From positions 1 through 59,385 of the forward strand of contig NZ_JAELTV010000002.1 of NCBI RefSeq assembly GCF_016429005.1: a stretch of DNA of 59,385 nucleotides. The letters run 5' to 3'. Position numbers and translations under genes: made by a program. The notes beneath the pieces are model-generated. The model had not been told where the DNA came from. It saw nothing but the letters and a program-made list of their open reading frames with translations, and did no database searches. This DNA is from Pedobacter sp. ASV19 (GTDB taxonomy: Bacteria > Bacteroidota > Bacteroidia > Sphingobacteriales > Sphingobacteriaceae). Positions within the stretch are counted from its first letter, which is position 1. Each line of letters starts with the position of its first letter. Below are positions 52,271 to 59,385 of the stretch, piece by piece.

Positions 52271-54307
52271 ATGAAAAATATAAATATCCTTATACCAGCT
52301 TTGTGGTTAACTGTCCTGGTTCTCAGTGGGAATAGGAGTATTGCGCAAGATAAAGGTCTGGTCAACAATTCAGAAAGCCCATATGCCAGGCTACATAGTT
52401 TAAATATGCAGGATGTGCATTGGACAAAAGGCTTTTGGGCAGATCGTTTCAAAGTAGCTAAGGAAAGCATGGTGCCGAATATGTGGGCGATTTACAATGA
52501 TGCTCAGATCAGTCATGCCTTTAAGAACTTTGAAATAGCTGCAGGCCTGGATACAGGTGCACATTCAGGGCCTTCTTTTCATGACGGGGATTATTATAAA
52601 ACACTCGAAGCTGTAGCCAGTCTGTATGCTTCTACTGGAGATCCGAAACTGAACGAGATGATGGACAAAGTGATTGTGGTCATTGCGAAATCGCAGCGCG
52701 ATGACGGGTATATTTATACCAAATCAATGATTGAACAACGTAAAACAGGTTCAAAGGACCAATTTCAAGACCGATTGAGCTTTGAGGCCTATAATATAGG
52801 ACATTTGATGACTGCAGCCTGTGTGCATTATCGTGCTACAGGAAAAACCAGCCTATTAAATGTGGCCAAAAATGCGGCGGACTATTTATACAATTTCTAC
52901 AAAAAAGCATCGCCAGAACTAGCTAGAAATGCCATTTGTCCTTCTCATTATATGGGGGTGGTAGAGCTGTACCGTACCACCAAAGACCCGCGCTATCTGG
53001 AACTCGCCACACACCTGATTGCCATAAAAGGCAAGATCGAGGATGGTACTGATGACAATCAGGACAGAATACCCTTTTTGCAGCAGGCCAAGGCTATGGG
53101 GCATGCAGTGCGAGCCAATTACCTGTATGCGGGGGTAGCAGATTTATGTGCAGAGACCGGTAACGATTCGCTAATGCATACCTTAAATCTGATGTGGGAT
53201 GATGTAACCGAACATAAAATGTACATCACCGGCGGTTGCGGGTCTTTATATGATGGTACTTCGCCGGATGGTACCTCTTATAACCCTGCTGAAGTGCAGA
53301 AAATTCATCAGGCTTTTGGCCGTGATTACCAGCTGCCTAATTTTACGGCCCATAATGAGACTTGTGCTAATATTGGTAATGTGTTGTGGAACTGGCGAAT
53401 GCTCCAACTCACAGGCGATGCTAAGTATGCTGATGTGATGGAGCTGGCACTGTATAACTCCGTACTGTCTGGAATTAGTCTGGATGGTAAGAAGTTTTTG
53501 TACACCAATCCATTGAGCTATTCTGATGCTTTGCCTTTTAAACAGCGCTGGTCTAAAGAAAGGGTGCCTTATATCAGTTTGTCCAATTGTTGCCCACCAA
53601 ATGTAGTTCGTACCATTGCTGAAGTGAGCGACTATGCTTACAGTATTTCAGATCAGGGATTGTGGTTTAATCTGTATGGAGGTAATGAACTGGACACCCG
53701 GCTAAAGGACGGCACTAAGCTTTCGATCAGTCAGCAAACGAATTATCCCTGGGACGGACAAATTAAAGTGGTACTGAGAGAAAGTGGCTCAACGCCTTAC
53801 TCTTTATATTTCAGGATCCCGGCATGGGCTGAAAAAGCGCAACTAAAGGTAAACCATCAATTGCAGGATGTTAATCTGCAGTCTGGTCAATATGCCGAAC
53901 TGAAGCGTGTCTGGAAAAAAGGAGATGTAGTGGAATTGCTGTTGCCTATGGAAGTAAAATTGGTAGAAGCCAATCCTCTGGTAGAGGAAAACCGCAATCA
54001 GGTTGCTGTAAAGCGAGGGCCAGTGGTTTATTGCCTGGAATCTCCAGACCTGCCTGGTAAAAATATTTTTAATGTATTTGTTCCTTCCACTATTGATCTA
54101 CGGGCAGTGCCCATACAAATTGAGGGGGCTGATTTGATGAGTTTAGAAGGAAGTGCTAAAATGGTGGACCAGAAAGATTGGACCAATATTTTATACCGTC
54201 CCATTGCAAAAACGAACATGGTCAGTGCTATAAAGCTGGTGCCTTATTTCGCCTGGGGTAACAGAGGACATTCTGAAATGTCAGTATGGTTGCCTTTAAG
54301 CAGATAA
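52271..54307 (+). CDS. Secreted GH127 glycosidase (beta-L-arabinofuranosidase or aceric acid hydrolase type)
   Basis: This 678-residue protein has a signal ending near Ala25. The DUF1680/GH127 fold starts with W-T-K-G-F-W-A-D-R-F at residues 54-63. The zinc-coordinated catalytic set is visible: H-N-E-T-C-A-N-I-G with Glu363 and Cys365, and S-N-C-C-P-P-N with Cys440 and Cys441. These match the Glu/Cys/Cys-Cys arrangement of beta-L-arabinofuranosidase HypBA1, where a cysteine is the nucleophile. In the Bacteroides RG-II system a GH127 (BT1003) releases the branched acid aceric acid from side chain B, so that activity is possible here and would supply an acid to the CoA-transferase cassette. Activity on arabinofuranose is the alternative. 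Confidence 0.9.
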   Translation: MKNINILIPALWLTVLVLSGNRSIAQDKGLVNNSESPYARLHSLNMQDVHWTKGFWADRFKVAKESMVPNMWAIYNDAQISHAFKNFEIAAGLDTGAHSGPSFHDGDYYKTLEAVASLYASTGDPKLNEMMDKVIVVIAKSQRDDGYIYTKSMIEQRKTGSKDQFQDRLSFEAYNIGHLMTAACVHYRATGKTSLLNVAKNAADYLYNFYKKASPELARNAICPSHYMGVVELYRTTKDPRYLELATHLIAIKGKIEDGTDDNQDRIPFLQQAKAMGHAVRANYLYAGVADLCAETGNDSLMHTLNLMWDDVTEHKMYITGGCGSLYDGTSPDGTSYNPAEVQKIHQAFGRDYQLPNFTAHNETCANIGNVLWNWRMLQLTGDAKYADVMELALYNSVLSGISLDGKKFLYTNPLSYSDALPFKQRWSKERVPYISLSNCCPPNVVRTIAEVSDYAYSISDQGLWFNLYGGNELDTRLKDGTKLSISQQTNYPWDGQIKVVLRESGSTPYSLYFRIPAWAEKAQLKVNHQLQDVNLQSGQYAELKRVWKKGDVVELLLPMEVKLVEANPLVEENRNQVAVKRGPVVYCLESPDLPGKNIFNVFVPSTIDLRAVPIQIEGADLMSLEGSAKMVDQKDWTNILYRPIAKTNMVSAIKLVPYFAWGNRGHSEMSVWLPLSR

Positions 54308-55777
54308 ATGAGTTACAAGATTAAATTGAAACAGATGAAAAACAAAACCGGTATATTTATTTTATCTCTGATGAGCTTTATTTTTCAGTTGGAGATGAGT
54401 TCGGCTGAAGTAAGGTTGGCTTCGATCTTTACAGACCATATGGTGCTCCAGCAAAAATCGGAAGTTCCGGTTTGGGGTTGGGCTAAAGCAGGAGTTAAGG
54501 TGTCTTTGGTTAGTTCCTGGAATAAAAGGAAATATTCTGTACAGGCGGATGCGCAGGGGCGGTGGAGATTCAATATCTCTACACCTGAAGCAGGAGGCCC
54601 TTTTGAAATGACAATTAGCGATGGAGATGCCCTTACACTCCAGGATATCCTAATTGGCGAAGTTTGGTTTTGCGGCGGCCAATCAAATATGGAAATGCCC
54701 ATGAAAGGCTTTAAAGGTCAACCTATATTGGGTTCTAATGAGGCTATTCTTAAGTCCTCTAATACCCGGCTCAGGTTGTATACCGTGCCGCGCGCTTCAG
54801 TTATAGAAAGACAAGACAATAGTAAAGCTTCTGAATGGAAAACGGCCCGGCCTGAAACAGTTGTGGATTTTAGTGCTACGGCTTATTATTTTGGAAAGCT
54901 GCTCAGTGAAATGCTGCAAGTGCCTGTGGGTTTGATTAACGATAGTTATGGTGGTTCAACTATTGAGGCCTGGATGTCGCCGGAATGGCTAAAGCCCTTT
55001 CCTGAAGTGAAAATCCCTTCAAAAGGGGATACCATAAAGGAAATCAGCCGTACGCCAACCACTTTATACAACGGAATGTTGCATTCGGTTATCGGTTTTG
55101 GTATCCGTGGGGCTATATGGTACCAGGGCGAATCCAATTACGAACGTTCTGATCGTTACGAAGATTTGTTTCCGGCCATGGTCAAAGAATGGCGTAATGC
55201 CTGGGGAATGGGGGAATTTCCTTTTTATTATGCGCAAATAGCCCCGTATAATTACGAACAATTGCCTCCATATCATAAAGGCGGTAAATTCAATTCTGCT
55301 TTTATCCGTGATGCGCAGCGAAAATCCTTAGACAAGATTCCCAATTCGGGTATGGCTGTTCTGATGGATGTGGGCGAGGAAAATTCCATTCACCCCTCTA
55401 ATAAAGAAAAGGGAGGAGAGCGCCTTGCTTACCTGGCCCTAGGAAATTTATATGGTATAAAAGGATTTGGTTATGCCAGCCCGGCCTATGCATCTATGAG
55501 CCTACAAGGCCAGAATGCAGTACTTAAATTCACCAATGCCCGGAATGGCTTAACCTCCTATGGCAAAACCATAACTTCATTTGAAATTGCCGGTGCTGAT
55601 CAGCGGTTTTACCCTGCAAAAGCGGTACTTTCGGGAAGCAGTATCCAGGTCTCTTCAGATCAGGTTAAGGTACCGGTAGCGGTGCGTTATGCTTTTAAGG
55701 ATTTTATTCAAGGGGAATTGTTTGGAACCGATGGTTTACCCGTTTCCTCTTTCAGAACAGATAATTGGAACAATTAA
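54308..55777 (+). CDS. Second sialate O-acetylesterase-like (SASA) carbohydrate esterase
   Basis: The protein has 489 residues if started at the ATG at 54308, directly after the GH127 stop. An ATG at 54335 begins a cleaner signal peptide (M-K-N-K-T-G) and may be the true start. After the opening L-A-S-I-F-T-D-H-M-V-L-Q at residues 37-48 comes G-G-Q-S-N-M with nucleophile Ser126 (numbered from 54308), W-Y-Q-G-E-S-N-Y, and E-E-N-S-I-H-P with the active-site His. Here E-N-S-I-H-P stands where the first SASA has D-D-L-H-P. It would remove acetyl groups from pectic sugars such as acetylated aceric acid or methyl-fucose. It sits with GH127 and a DUF5703 glycosidase, both candidates for the same RG-II side chain. 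Confidence 0.85.
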   Translation: MSYKIKLKQMKNKTGIFILSLMSFIFQLEMSSAEVRLASIFTDHMVLQQKSEVPVWGWAKAGVKVSLVSSWNKRKYSVQADAQGRWRFNISTPEAGGPFEMTISDGDALTLQDILIGEVWFCGGQSNMEMPMKGFKGQPILGSNEAILKSSNTRLRLYTVPRASVIERQDNSKASEWKTARPETVVDFSATAYYFGKLLSEMLQVPVGLINDSYGGSTIEAWMSPEWLKPFPEVKIPSKGDTIKEISRTPTTLYNGMLHSVIGFGIRGAIWYQGESNYERSDRYEDLFPAMVKEWRNAWGMGEFPFYYAQIAPYNYEQLPPYHKGGKFNSAFIRDAQRKSLDKIPNSGMAVLMDVGEENSIHPSNKEKGGERLAYLALGNLYGIKGFGYASPAYASMSLQGQNAVLKFTNARNGLTSYGKTITSFEIAGADQRFYPAKAVLSGSSIQVSSDQVKVPVAVRYAFKDFIQGELFGTDGLPVSSFRTDNWNN

Positions 55778-55787
55778 GGTTTAAGAG

Positions 55788-58088
55788 GTGAAGATAACAG
55801 CGGTCATTTGGGTTTTATTAGGGTATTTTTTACAGACTGCTTATGGACAGACCGGACAAGACCGTGCTCGTCTGGTGTGGAACAGCCCAAGTGAAAATGC
55901 TGCGGGTTCTATGCCCTGTGGTGGTGGTGGTATTGGTTTAAATGTATGGGTGGAAAAAGGAGAACTGCTTTTTTATATCTCCAGGAGCGGAACTTTTGAT
56001 GAAAATAATACCCTGTTGAAGCAGGGGCGGGTAAGACTTAAACTCAGCCCTAATCCTTTTGAAGGTGGAACTGATTTTAAACAGGAACTGGTTTTAAAGG
56101 ATGGCTATGTGCATATATCCGGAAAAAAAGGAAGCCTTCATACCGAGGTAAAATTGTGGGTCGATGTTTTTAAACCCATCATTCATCTGGAGGTGAAGAG
56201 TAATCGAAAGTTGCTTGCAGAAGCAGGTTATGAAAGCTGGAGAACAGCAGACCGGCCGACGAAAGGTAAAGAGAACAATCAGAATTCTTATAAATGGGCG
56301 CCTCGCGGAGAGGTAAAGACCTTTAGAGATAGTGTTGCTTTTAATCGTGAAAAAATTATATTCTTTCATAAGAACAGGGATTCTTCTGTTTTTGATGTTG
56401 CTGTTAAACAACAGGGATTGGAGGGGTATGTTAAGCAGTTGTTCAATCCTTTAAAACACCTGGTTTTTGGTGGCGCCATGAGCGGAATGGATATGAAACC
56501 TGGAGGTCACTACCGTGGAAGTTATGCCGGTACCGCCTATCAGGGATGGACTTTAAAAAACACAAAAGCGCTAAAAGCGATAGACATCCGGATCAGCTTA
56601 CATACAGAGAATACGGAATCGATGGACAGCTGGAACAGAGGTTTGGAACAAACCATAATTGCAGACCGGAACCAGGTCAAGTCGTTTGCGCAGACCAAAG
56701 CCTGGTGGAATGCATTCTGGGAAAGAAGTTTTATTGATATGACCTCTTCAGATGAGCCTCTGGTTGCACAGGTTGGTCGAAATTACGAATTATTCAGGTA
56801 TATGCTGGGTTGTAACACTTACGGAGCATATCCAACTAAATTTAATGGCGGGCTCTTTACTTACGATCCAATATTGGTAGACAGTTCTTTAAAATATACA
56901 CCAGATTTCAGGAACTGGGGAGGGGGGACGCATACAGCGCAAAACCAGCGTTTGGTGTATTGGCCTATGTTGAAAAGCGGTGATGTAGAGATGATGCGCC
57001 CACAATTTGAGTTCTATAAAAATTTACTTCAGAATGCAGAACAGAGAACCGCGGTATACTGGGGCCACAAAGGCGCCAGTTTTACTGAACAGTTGGAGAA
57101 TTTTGGATTACCGAACCCCGCAGAGTATGGCTGGAAAAGGCCGGAGGGCTATGATAAGGGTATGGAATACAATGCCTGGCTGGAATATGAATGGGATACG
57201 GTTCTGGAGTTTTGCCTGATGATTCTGGAAACAGAAAATTATACAGGTCAGGACATTAGTACCTATATGCCCCTGATTGAAAGTTCGCTTACTTTCTTTG
57301 ACGCACATTATACCTATTTGGCTAAACAAAGGGGGAGCAAGGCGGTAGATGGTAATGGCCAGTTGGTTTTATATCCAGGCTCGGCTGCGGAAACTTATAA
57401 AATGGCTTACAATGCCAGTTCGACCATTTCAGCACTGAAAACTGTATTGAGTCGTTTAGTGGAAAGACCTGGAATTTCAACAGATCAGCGCAACGCCTGG
57501 GAGGCGATGTTAAAGCGTATTCCACCAATAAGTTTCCGGGAATTTAAGGGTCATCCAACGATTGCTCCTGCAAAGGCCTGGGAGAGGATTAACAATACGG
57601 AAAGCCCTCAATTGTATCCTGTTTTTCCCTGGGGCATATACGGGCTGGGGCGGTCAGGACTTGATACGGCCATCAATACCTATAAATATGATACAGATGT
57701 TCTTAAATTCAGAAGTGCTGAAGGTTGGAAGCAGGACAATATTTTTGCCGCAAGACTGGGCTTAACAGAAGATGCCGGAGCGCTTACCCTGCAAAAATTA
57801 AAGGATTCCGGAAGGCGTTTTTCAGCATTTTGGGGGCCGGGCTTTGACTGGGTACCGGATCACAACTGGGGTGGATCAGGTATGATTGGTTTACAGGAAA
57901 TGCTCTTGCAAAGTTATAAAGACAAGATATATTTGTTTGCAGCTTGGCCAGGGAAATGGGATGTGCATTTTAAACTCCATGCCCCGCAACAAACCACTGT
58001 AGAGGCGAAGTTAAAAGATGGAAAGGTAGTGCTGTTAAGGGTAGTGCCGGAAATACGCAGAAAGGATATCGTCATTTTACTGAAATGA
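55788..58088 (+). CDS. Secreted DUF5703/GH95-like (alpha/alpha)6-barrel glycosidase
   Basis: This 766-residue protein starts at GTG 55788; no ATG precedes the signal peptide K-I-T-A-V-I-W-V-L-L, and cleavage is near Gly20. The N-terminal beta-sandwich (about residues 25-300) opens V-W-N-S-P-S-E-N-A-A-G-S-M-P-C-G-G-G-G, the DUF5703 pattern that resembles GH95. The C-terminal half is helical (R-N-Y-E-L-F-R-Y-M-L-G-C, F-N-G-G-L-F near residue 345, E-Y-E-W-D-T-V-L-E-F near residue 466), like an (alpha/alpha)6 barrel. GH95 enzymes remove alpha-L-fucose or alpha-L-galactose. In RG-II a 2-O-methyl-fucosidase (GH139) and an alpha-L-galactosidase (GH95) are needed, and this gene could fill either role. 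I could not confirm which family it belongs to. Confidence 0.68.
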   Translation: MKITAVIWVLLGYFLQTAYGQTGQDRARLVWNSPSENAAGSMPCGGGGIGLNVWVEKGELLFYISRSGTFDENNTLLKQGRVRLKLSPNPFEGGTDFKQELVLKDGYVHISGKKGSLHTEVKLWVDVFKPIIHLEVKSNRKLLAEAGYESWRTADRPTKGKENNQNSYKWAPRGEVKTFRDSVAFNREKIIFFHKNRDSSVFDVAVKQQGLEGYVKQLFNPLKHLVFGGAMSGMDMKPGGHYRGSYAGTAYQGWTLKNTKALKAIDIRISLHTENTESMDSWNRGLEQTIIADRNQVKSFAQTKAWWNAFWERSFIDMTSSDEPLVAQVGRNYELFRYMLGCNTYGAYPTKFNGGLFTYDPILVDSSLKYTPDFRNWGGGTHTAQNQRLVYWPMLKSGDVEMMRPQFEFYKNLLQNAEQRTAVYWGHKGASFTEQLENFGLPNPAEYGWKRPEGYDKGMEYNAWLEYEWDTVLEFCLMILETENYTGQDISTYMPLIESSLTFFDAHYTYLAKQRGSKAVDGNGQLVLYPGSAAETYKMAYNASSTISALKTVLSRLVERPGISTDQRNAWEAMLKRIPPISFREFKGHPTIAPAKAWERINNTESPQLYPVFPWGIYGLGRSGLDTAINTYKYDTDVLKFRSAEGWKQDNIFAARLGLTEDAGALTLQKLKDSGRRFSAFWGPGFDWVPDHNWGGSGMIGLQEMLLQSYKDKIYLFAAWPGKWDVHFKLHAPQQTTVEAKLKDGKVVLLRVVPEIRRKDIVILLK

Positions 58089-58132
58089 CCTTAGGTTAAA
58101 AAATCAATGATAGAAAAATAAAAAGAATACTC

Positions 58133-59149
58133 ATGAAAACACTTTTTTGCACCACACCAGGTACTTTAGAATACGTAAATACTGAACGGCCGGTATTGAA
58201 ATCAGGACATGCAATTATAAAGATTACTCGTATTGGGATTTGTGGAACGGATCTCCATGCTTTTGAGGGTACGCAGCCTTTTTTTAATTATCCCAGAGTT
58301 TTGGGACATGAACTTGCGGGGGATTTGGTGGAGGCGGATGGTGCTGATGGCTTTGAAATTGGAGAAAAAGTGACTTTTATTCCTTATTTTAATTGTGGTG
58401 TGTGTGTGGCTTGTCGTTCAGGTAAAGAGAACTGCTGCAGTAATATAGAGGTTTGTGGGGTACATATTGATGGTGGTATGCGGGAATATTTATCTGTTCC
58501 GTCGAAATCACTGATCCACGGCGAGGGTTTAAGTGATGATGAACTGGCATTGGTTGAGCCTCTGGCTATTGGTGCCCATGGTGTTCGTCGTGCGGATATA
58601 AAACCTGGGGAATTTGTATTGGTTATTGGTGCTGGGCCTATTGGTCTTGGTACCATGGAATTTGCGAGGATTGCGGGTGCAGAGGTTATTGCTTTGGACA
58701 TTAATCCGGTACGTCTGGGCTTCTGTAAAGAGAGACTTCATATTCCTCATGTGGTTAATGCGCTTTCGGATAATGTTTTGGAGCGGTTAAAAGAAATTAC
58801 TGGAGGTGATATGCCAACTGTGGTTATTGATGCTACTGGAAGTGCTAAAGCTATTCATCAGGCTTTCCAGTATATGGCTCACGGGGCGCGTTTTGTATTG
58901 ATTGGCTTGCAAAAGGAAAACATTAGTTTTAGCCATCCTGAATTCCATAAGCGCGAGGCGACATTGATGAGCAGCCGGAATGCGACCAGGGCTGATTTTG
59001 AACATGTGATTGCTGCGATGAAAAAGAAACTGGTGGAACCGGCAACGTATATTACCCATAGAGTGCGTTTTGACGAGGTTCAGGCCAAATTTAACAGTTG
59101 GATAGATCCTAGAACGGGTGTTATTAAAGCGATGGTTGAATTGGTTTAG
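58133..59149 (+). CDS. Zinc-dependent medium-chain alcohol/sugar dehydrogenase
   Basis: The 338-residue cytoplasmic protein has the MDR order. The N-terminal catalytic half has G-I-C-G-T-D-L-H (Cys37) and L-G-H-E (His59, Glu60) for the catalytic zinc. A structural zinc loop has Cys88, Cys91, Cys94 and Cys101 or 102. Then comes a Rossmann half with V-I-G-A-G-P-I-G-L-G at residues 164-173 and A-L-D-I-N, whose Asp suggests NAD rather than NADP. The relatives oxidise polyols or sugars such as sorbitol, L-threonine-like alcohols, L-fucose or galactonate. A role in catabolism of a released sugar is inferred from its position at the end of the right block, 44 bases after a glycosidase. It is the last locus gene before the mobile element. 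Confidence 0.87.
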   Translation: MKTLFCTTPGTLEYVNTERPVLKSGHAIIKITRIGICGTDLHAFEGTQPFFNYPRVLGHELAGDLVEADGADGFEIGEKVTFIPYFNCGVCVACRSGKENCCSNIEVCGVHIDGGMREYLSVPSKSLIHGEGLSDDELALVEPLAIGAHGVRRADIKPGEFVLVIGAGPIGLGTMEFARIAGAEVIALDINPVRLGFCKERLHIPHVVNALSDNVLERLKEITGGDMPTVVIDATGSAKAIHQAFQYMAHGARFVLIGLQKENISFSHPEFHKREATLMSSRNATRADFEHVIAAMKKKLVEPATYITHRVRFDEVQAKFNSWIDPRTGVIKAMVELV

Positions 59150-59333
59150 TTTTGATTAGGGGAGTGAATAAGGGGGAGCGATAAGGGGTGAATTTTTGAA
59201 AAACACTTGATACTCTACTCCAAGGCTAACGATATCAGGTGCGCGAAAAGCGCACAGATCGTGGCTGTTGCACAACTAACATTCGTTAAAAAAAGGTAAT
59301 TTCAGCTCTTGGCTGATTTGATTAAATTAGATC
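59150..59333. other. Intergenic end of the locus leading into a mobile element
   Basis: These 184 bases hold no gene that I can see. A perfect 6-base-pair hairpin lies at 59239-59255 (GTGCGC, loop GAAAA, GCGCAC). It has no following T-run, so it is not a normal terminator. From about 59263 the sequence changes character (GGCTGTTGCACAACTAA), which is reminiscent of the terminal region of IS1182-type elements. The exact element boundary cannot be fixed because the other end is outside the window. Confidence 0.5.
59239..59255. repeat. Perfect inverted repeat (hairpin)
   Basis: The arms GTGCGC at 59239-59244 and GCGCAC at 59250-59255 pair fully around a GAAAA loop. Such a hairpin next to an insertion sequence may be part of the element end, or it may shield the transposase from readthrough transcription. 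There is no U-tract. Confidence 0.55.
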
Positions 59334-59385
59334 ATGCAAGGGAAAAAGGATTATCAGGAAAAGCTTTTTATTCGCTTTCAGTTAT
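59263..59385 (+). mobile_element. Left end of an IS1182-type insertion sequence (truncated by window)
   Basis: The call rests on the transposase start at 59334 and on the terminal-like sequence beginning GGCTGTTGCACAACTAA. The left limit is approximate. No target duplication or second terminal repeat can be seen. Confidence 0.5.
59334..59385 (+). CDS. IS1182-family transposase, N-terminal 17 codons only
   Basis: An ATG at 59334 opens a frame to the end of the window encoding M-Q-G-K-K-D-Y-Q-E-K-L-F-I-R-F-Q-L. I recognise this as the conserved N-terminus of IS1182-type transposases of Bacteroidota (usually M-Q-G-K-K-x-Y-Q-E-K-L-F-x-x-F-Q-L-S-E-R-V-P). The remainder is outside the window, so intactness cannot be judged. 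It reads in the same direction as the locus and starts 184 bases after the dehydrogenase stop. Confidence 0.65.
   Translation, partial: MQGKKDYQEKLFIRFQL

Overview
This window is almost entirely one carbohydrate utilisation locus from a member of the Bacteroidota, most likely Sphingobacteriaceae (Pedobacter-like). The signs are a SusC/SusD pair, lipoproteins, a TAnnTTTG-type promoter, many secreted glycosidases packed with gaps of a few bases or short overlaps, and an IS1182-type transposase start at the right edge. Every gene reads on the plus strand except one IclR-type regulator at 30770-31549. I see no tRNA, rRNA or CRISPR array.

Left block (1-30767): the C-terminal part of a SusC porin, a SusD lipoprotein, a PL1 pectate lyase, a large beta-helix/TIM-barrel protein (DUF6298-like), a GH140 apiosidase-type lipoprotein, a GH43-like lipoprotein, a sialidase-like beta-propeller protein, a SASA acetylesterase, a GH2, a GH78 rhamnosidase, a second sialidase-like propeller, a CE19-like esterase with an STN domain, a Tat-type sugar isomerase-fold protein, a GH141 protein fused to an L-rhamnose-mutarotase-like domain, a Gfo/Idh oxidoreductase, a sodium:solute symporter and a divergent GH78. 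The IclR regulator faces this block. Between it and the right block lies the only real intergenic space (31550-31764), which holds a strong -7 promoter box on each strand and a cluster of TGTA repeats.

Right block (31765-59149): GH78, a propeller-GH2 fusion, a LacZ-type GH2, then an unusual cytoplasmic cassette, then GH106, GH127, a second SASA esterase, a DUF5703 (GH95-like) glycosidase and a zinc alcohol dehydrogenase. The cassette is a leaderless solute-binding protein, two class III CoA-transferases, a second leaderless solute-binding protein, a Gfo/Idh oxidoreductase, a MaoC hydratase and a FucP-type transporter.

The enzyme set (PL1, GH140, GH141, GH106, several GH78, GH127, several GH2, two sialidase-fold proteins, CE19-like and acetyl esterases) closely parallels what is known for rhamnogalacturonan-II degradation in Bacteroides thetaiotaomicron. 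My working model is that SusC/D imports RG-II fragments, periplasmic enzymes strip the side chains, and the symporter and FucP-like carrier bring sugars and sugar acids inside. The CoA-transferase/MaoC/oxidoreductase cassette would then process an unusual acid such as aceric acid, Dha, Kdo or one of their products. That last step is inference. It is the part of the window most likely to be undescribed, because binding-protein folds without export signals or ABC partners, sitting next to CoA-transferases, do not match any pathway I can name.
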